Shown piece after piece: positions 63,334 to 64,000 of a stretch of DNA of 64,000 nt. This stretch comes from Cognatishimia activa (lineage in GTDB: Bacteria; Pseudomonadota; Alphaproteobacteria; Rhodobacterales; Rhodobacteraceae): contig NZ_CP060010.1 in NCBI RefSeq assembly GCF_017798205.1, positions 62,001-126,000 on the forward strand. Reading direction: 5' to 3'. A program made the translations under genes and the position numbers. Positions within the stretch are counted from its first letter, which is position 1, and every line of letters begins with the position of its first letter. Below the pieces are notes generated by a model that was given only the letters and a program-made list of their open reading frames with translations, was not told the DNA's origin and did not search any database.

Positions 63334-64000
63334 ATGGCACGATTTATCTTCATTACCGGCGGCGTGGTTTCTTCCCTTGGCAAAGGTCTGGCCTCTGCGG
63401 CTTTGGGCTCTTTGTTGCAGGCCCGCGGCTATTCGGTGCGCCTTCGGAAGCTCGACCCTTACCTAAACGTCGACCCCGGCACGATGAGCCCCTTTGAGCA
63501 CGGCGAAGTCTTTGTCACCGACGATGGCGCAGAGACCGACCTCGACCTCGGCCATTACGAACGCTTCACCGGCGTGCCTGCGCGGATGACCGATTCCGTC
63601 TCCTCTGGACGCATCTATTCCAACGTTCTGGAAAAAGAGCGTCGCGGCGACTACCTCGGCAAAACCATTCAGGTCGTTCCCCATGTGACCAACGCTATCA
63701 AAGCGTTCATCTCAATCGGTGAAGACGAAGTGGATTTCATGCTTTGTGAAATCGGCGGTACCGTGGGCGACATCGAAGGCCTGCCGTTTTTCGAAGCCAT
63801 CCGTCAGTTCAGCCACGACAAACCCCGCGGCGAATGTATCTTCATGCACCTGACCCTGCTGCCTTATCTGGCGGCCTCAGGAGAGCTGAAGACCAAGCCG
63901 ACGCAGCACTCTGTGAAAGAACTGCAATCCATCGGCATCGCGCCTGATGTTCTGGTCTGTCGTTCCGAACAGCCGATCCCCGAAAAAGAACGCGAGAAAA
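63334..64000 (+). CDS. pyrG: CTP synthase, partial (N-terminal part)
   Basis: The reading frame from ATG 63334 gives [20 protein letters not shown], the start of the CTP synthetase amidoligase domain, and continues with [28 protein letters not shown] and [14 protein letters not shown]. It is cut by the window edge after about 222 residues of some 545. The enzyme converts UTP to CTP with glutamine. No frameshift is seen in the visible part. Confidence 0.96.
   Translation, partial: MARFIFITGGVVSSLGKGLASAALGSLLQARGYSVRLRKLDPYLNVDPGTMSPFEHGEVFVTDDGAETDLDLGHYERFTGVPARMTDSVSSGRIYSNVLEKERRGDYLGKTIQVVPHVTNAIKAFISIGEDEVDFMLCEIGGTVGDIEGLPFFEAIRQFSHDKPRGECIFMHLTLLPYLAASGELKTKPTQHSVKELQSIGIAPDVLVCRSEQPIPEKEREK

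Noticed and set aside
1-64000. CRISPR arrays, insertion sequences, integrases or prophage genes
   Set aside because: No regularly spaced repeats, transposase or integrase motifs or terminal inverted repeats were seen on either strand.

Overview
The window looks like a chromosomal segment of a marine-type alphaproteobacterium of the Rhodobacteraceae (Roseobacter group). The evidence is the gene content: a GapR/DUF2312 protein, DUF2842 beside purA, the Blh/YeeE persulfide operon, a CrbS-like symporter-kinase, a ScfR-type regulator, and moderate-to-high GC with strong third-position bias. I see no integrase, transposase, phage or CRISPR sequence. Gene assignments come from reading translated sequence by eye and from remembered family motifs; no database search was run.

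Layout. 1-4.4 kb: a DUF2306 membrane protein, tRNA-Leu(GAG), a GT39/ArnT-like membrane glycosyltransferase, a HAD-UbiA fusion and an SMR-type flippase subunit. The last three could form a polyprenyl-phosphate-sugar pathway. 4.5-15.7 kb: exopolysaccharide genes, namely a degenerate BY-kinase-like ATPase, an oxidoreductase-epimerase fusion, GT2, GT4, a Gfo/Idh/MocA oxidoreductase, a WecG-type transferase, an O-antigen ligase/polymerase, an ExoY-like priming transferase and a Wzz-like protein. 15.8-31 kb: an operon on the minus strand that encodes two glycosyltransferases, a flippase, a one-module type I PKS ending in a thioesterase, a one-module NRPS with a formyltransferase and an embedded luciferase-like monooxygenase, and a phosphopantetheinyl transferase. 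Most of its junctions are 4-nt ATGA overlaps. 31-34 kb: a large secreted SGNH/GH-A-like protein with RTX-like C-terminal repeats.

34-41.7 kb: an iron-type ABC permease, a conserved hypothetical, GapR, a FadJ-like protein with lost catalytic residues, and a persulfide operon (Blh, two YeeE halves, a DUF442-type sulfurtransferase/phosphatase) behind an ATTC-N8-GAAT operator. 41.7-53.9 kb: a symporter-histidine kinase, a small membrane protein, a response regulator and a ScfR-like regulator, divergent from an SBP-LivHMGF ABC transporter and acetyl-CoA synthetase. This resembles an acetate or short-chain carboxylate control island. 53.9-64 kb: mostly housekeeping and accessory genes (EamA exporter, thiN, an acidic protein, DUF2842, purA, a cobalt-type nitrile hydratase with its accessory protein, a sulfatase, secG and the start of pyrG).

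The best candidate for an undescribed system is the PKS-GT-NRPS-PPTase operon inside the exopolysaccharide locus. By domain order it could make a small N-formyl-aminoacyl-polyketide that is glycosylated, flipped or attached to the polysaccharide. That product is an inference and is not shown by the sequence.
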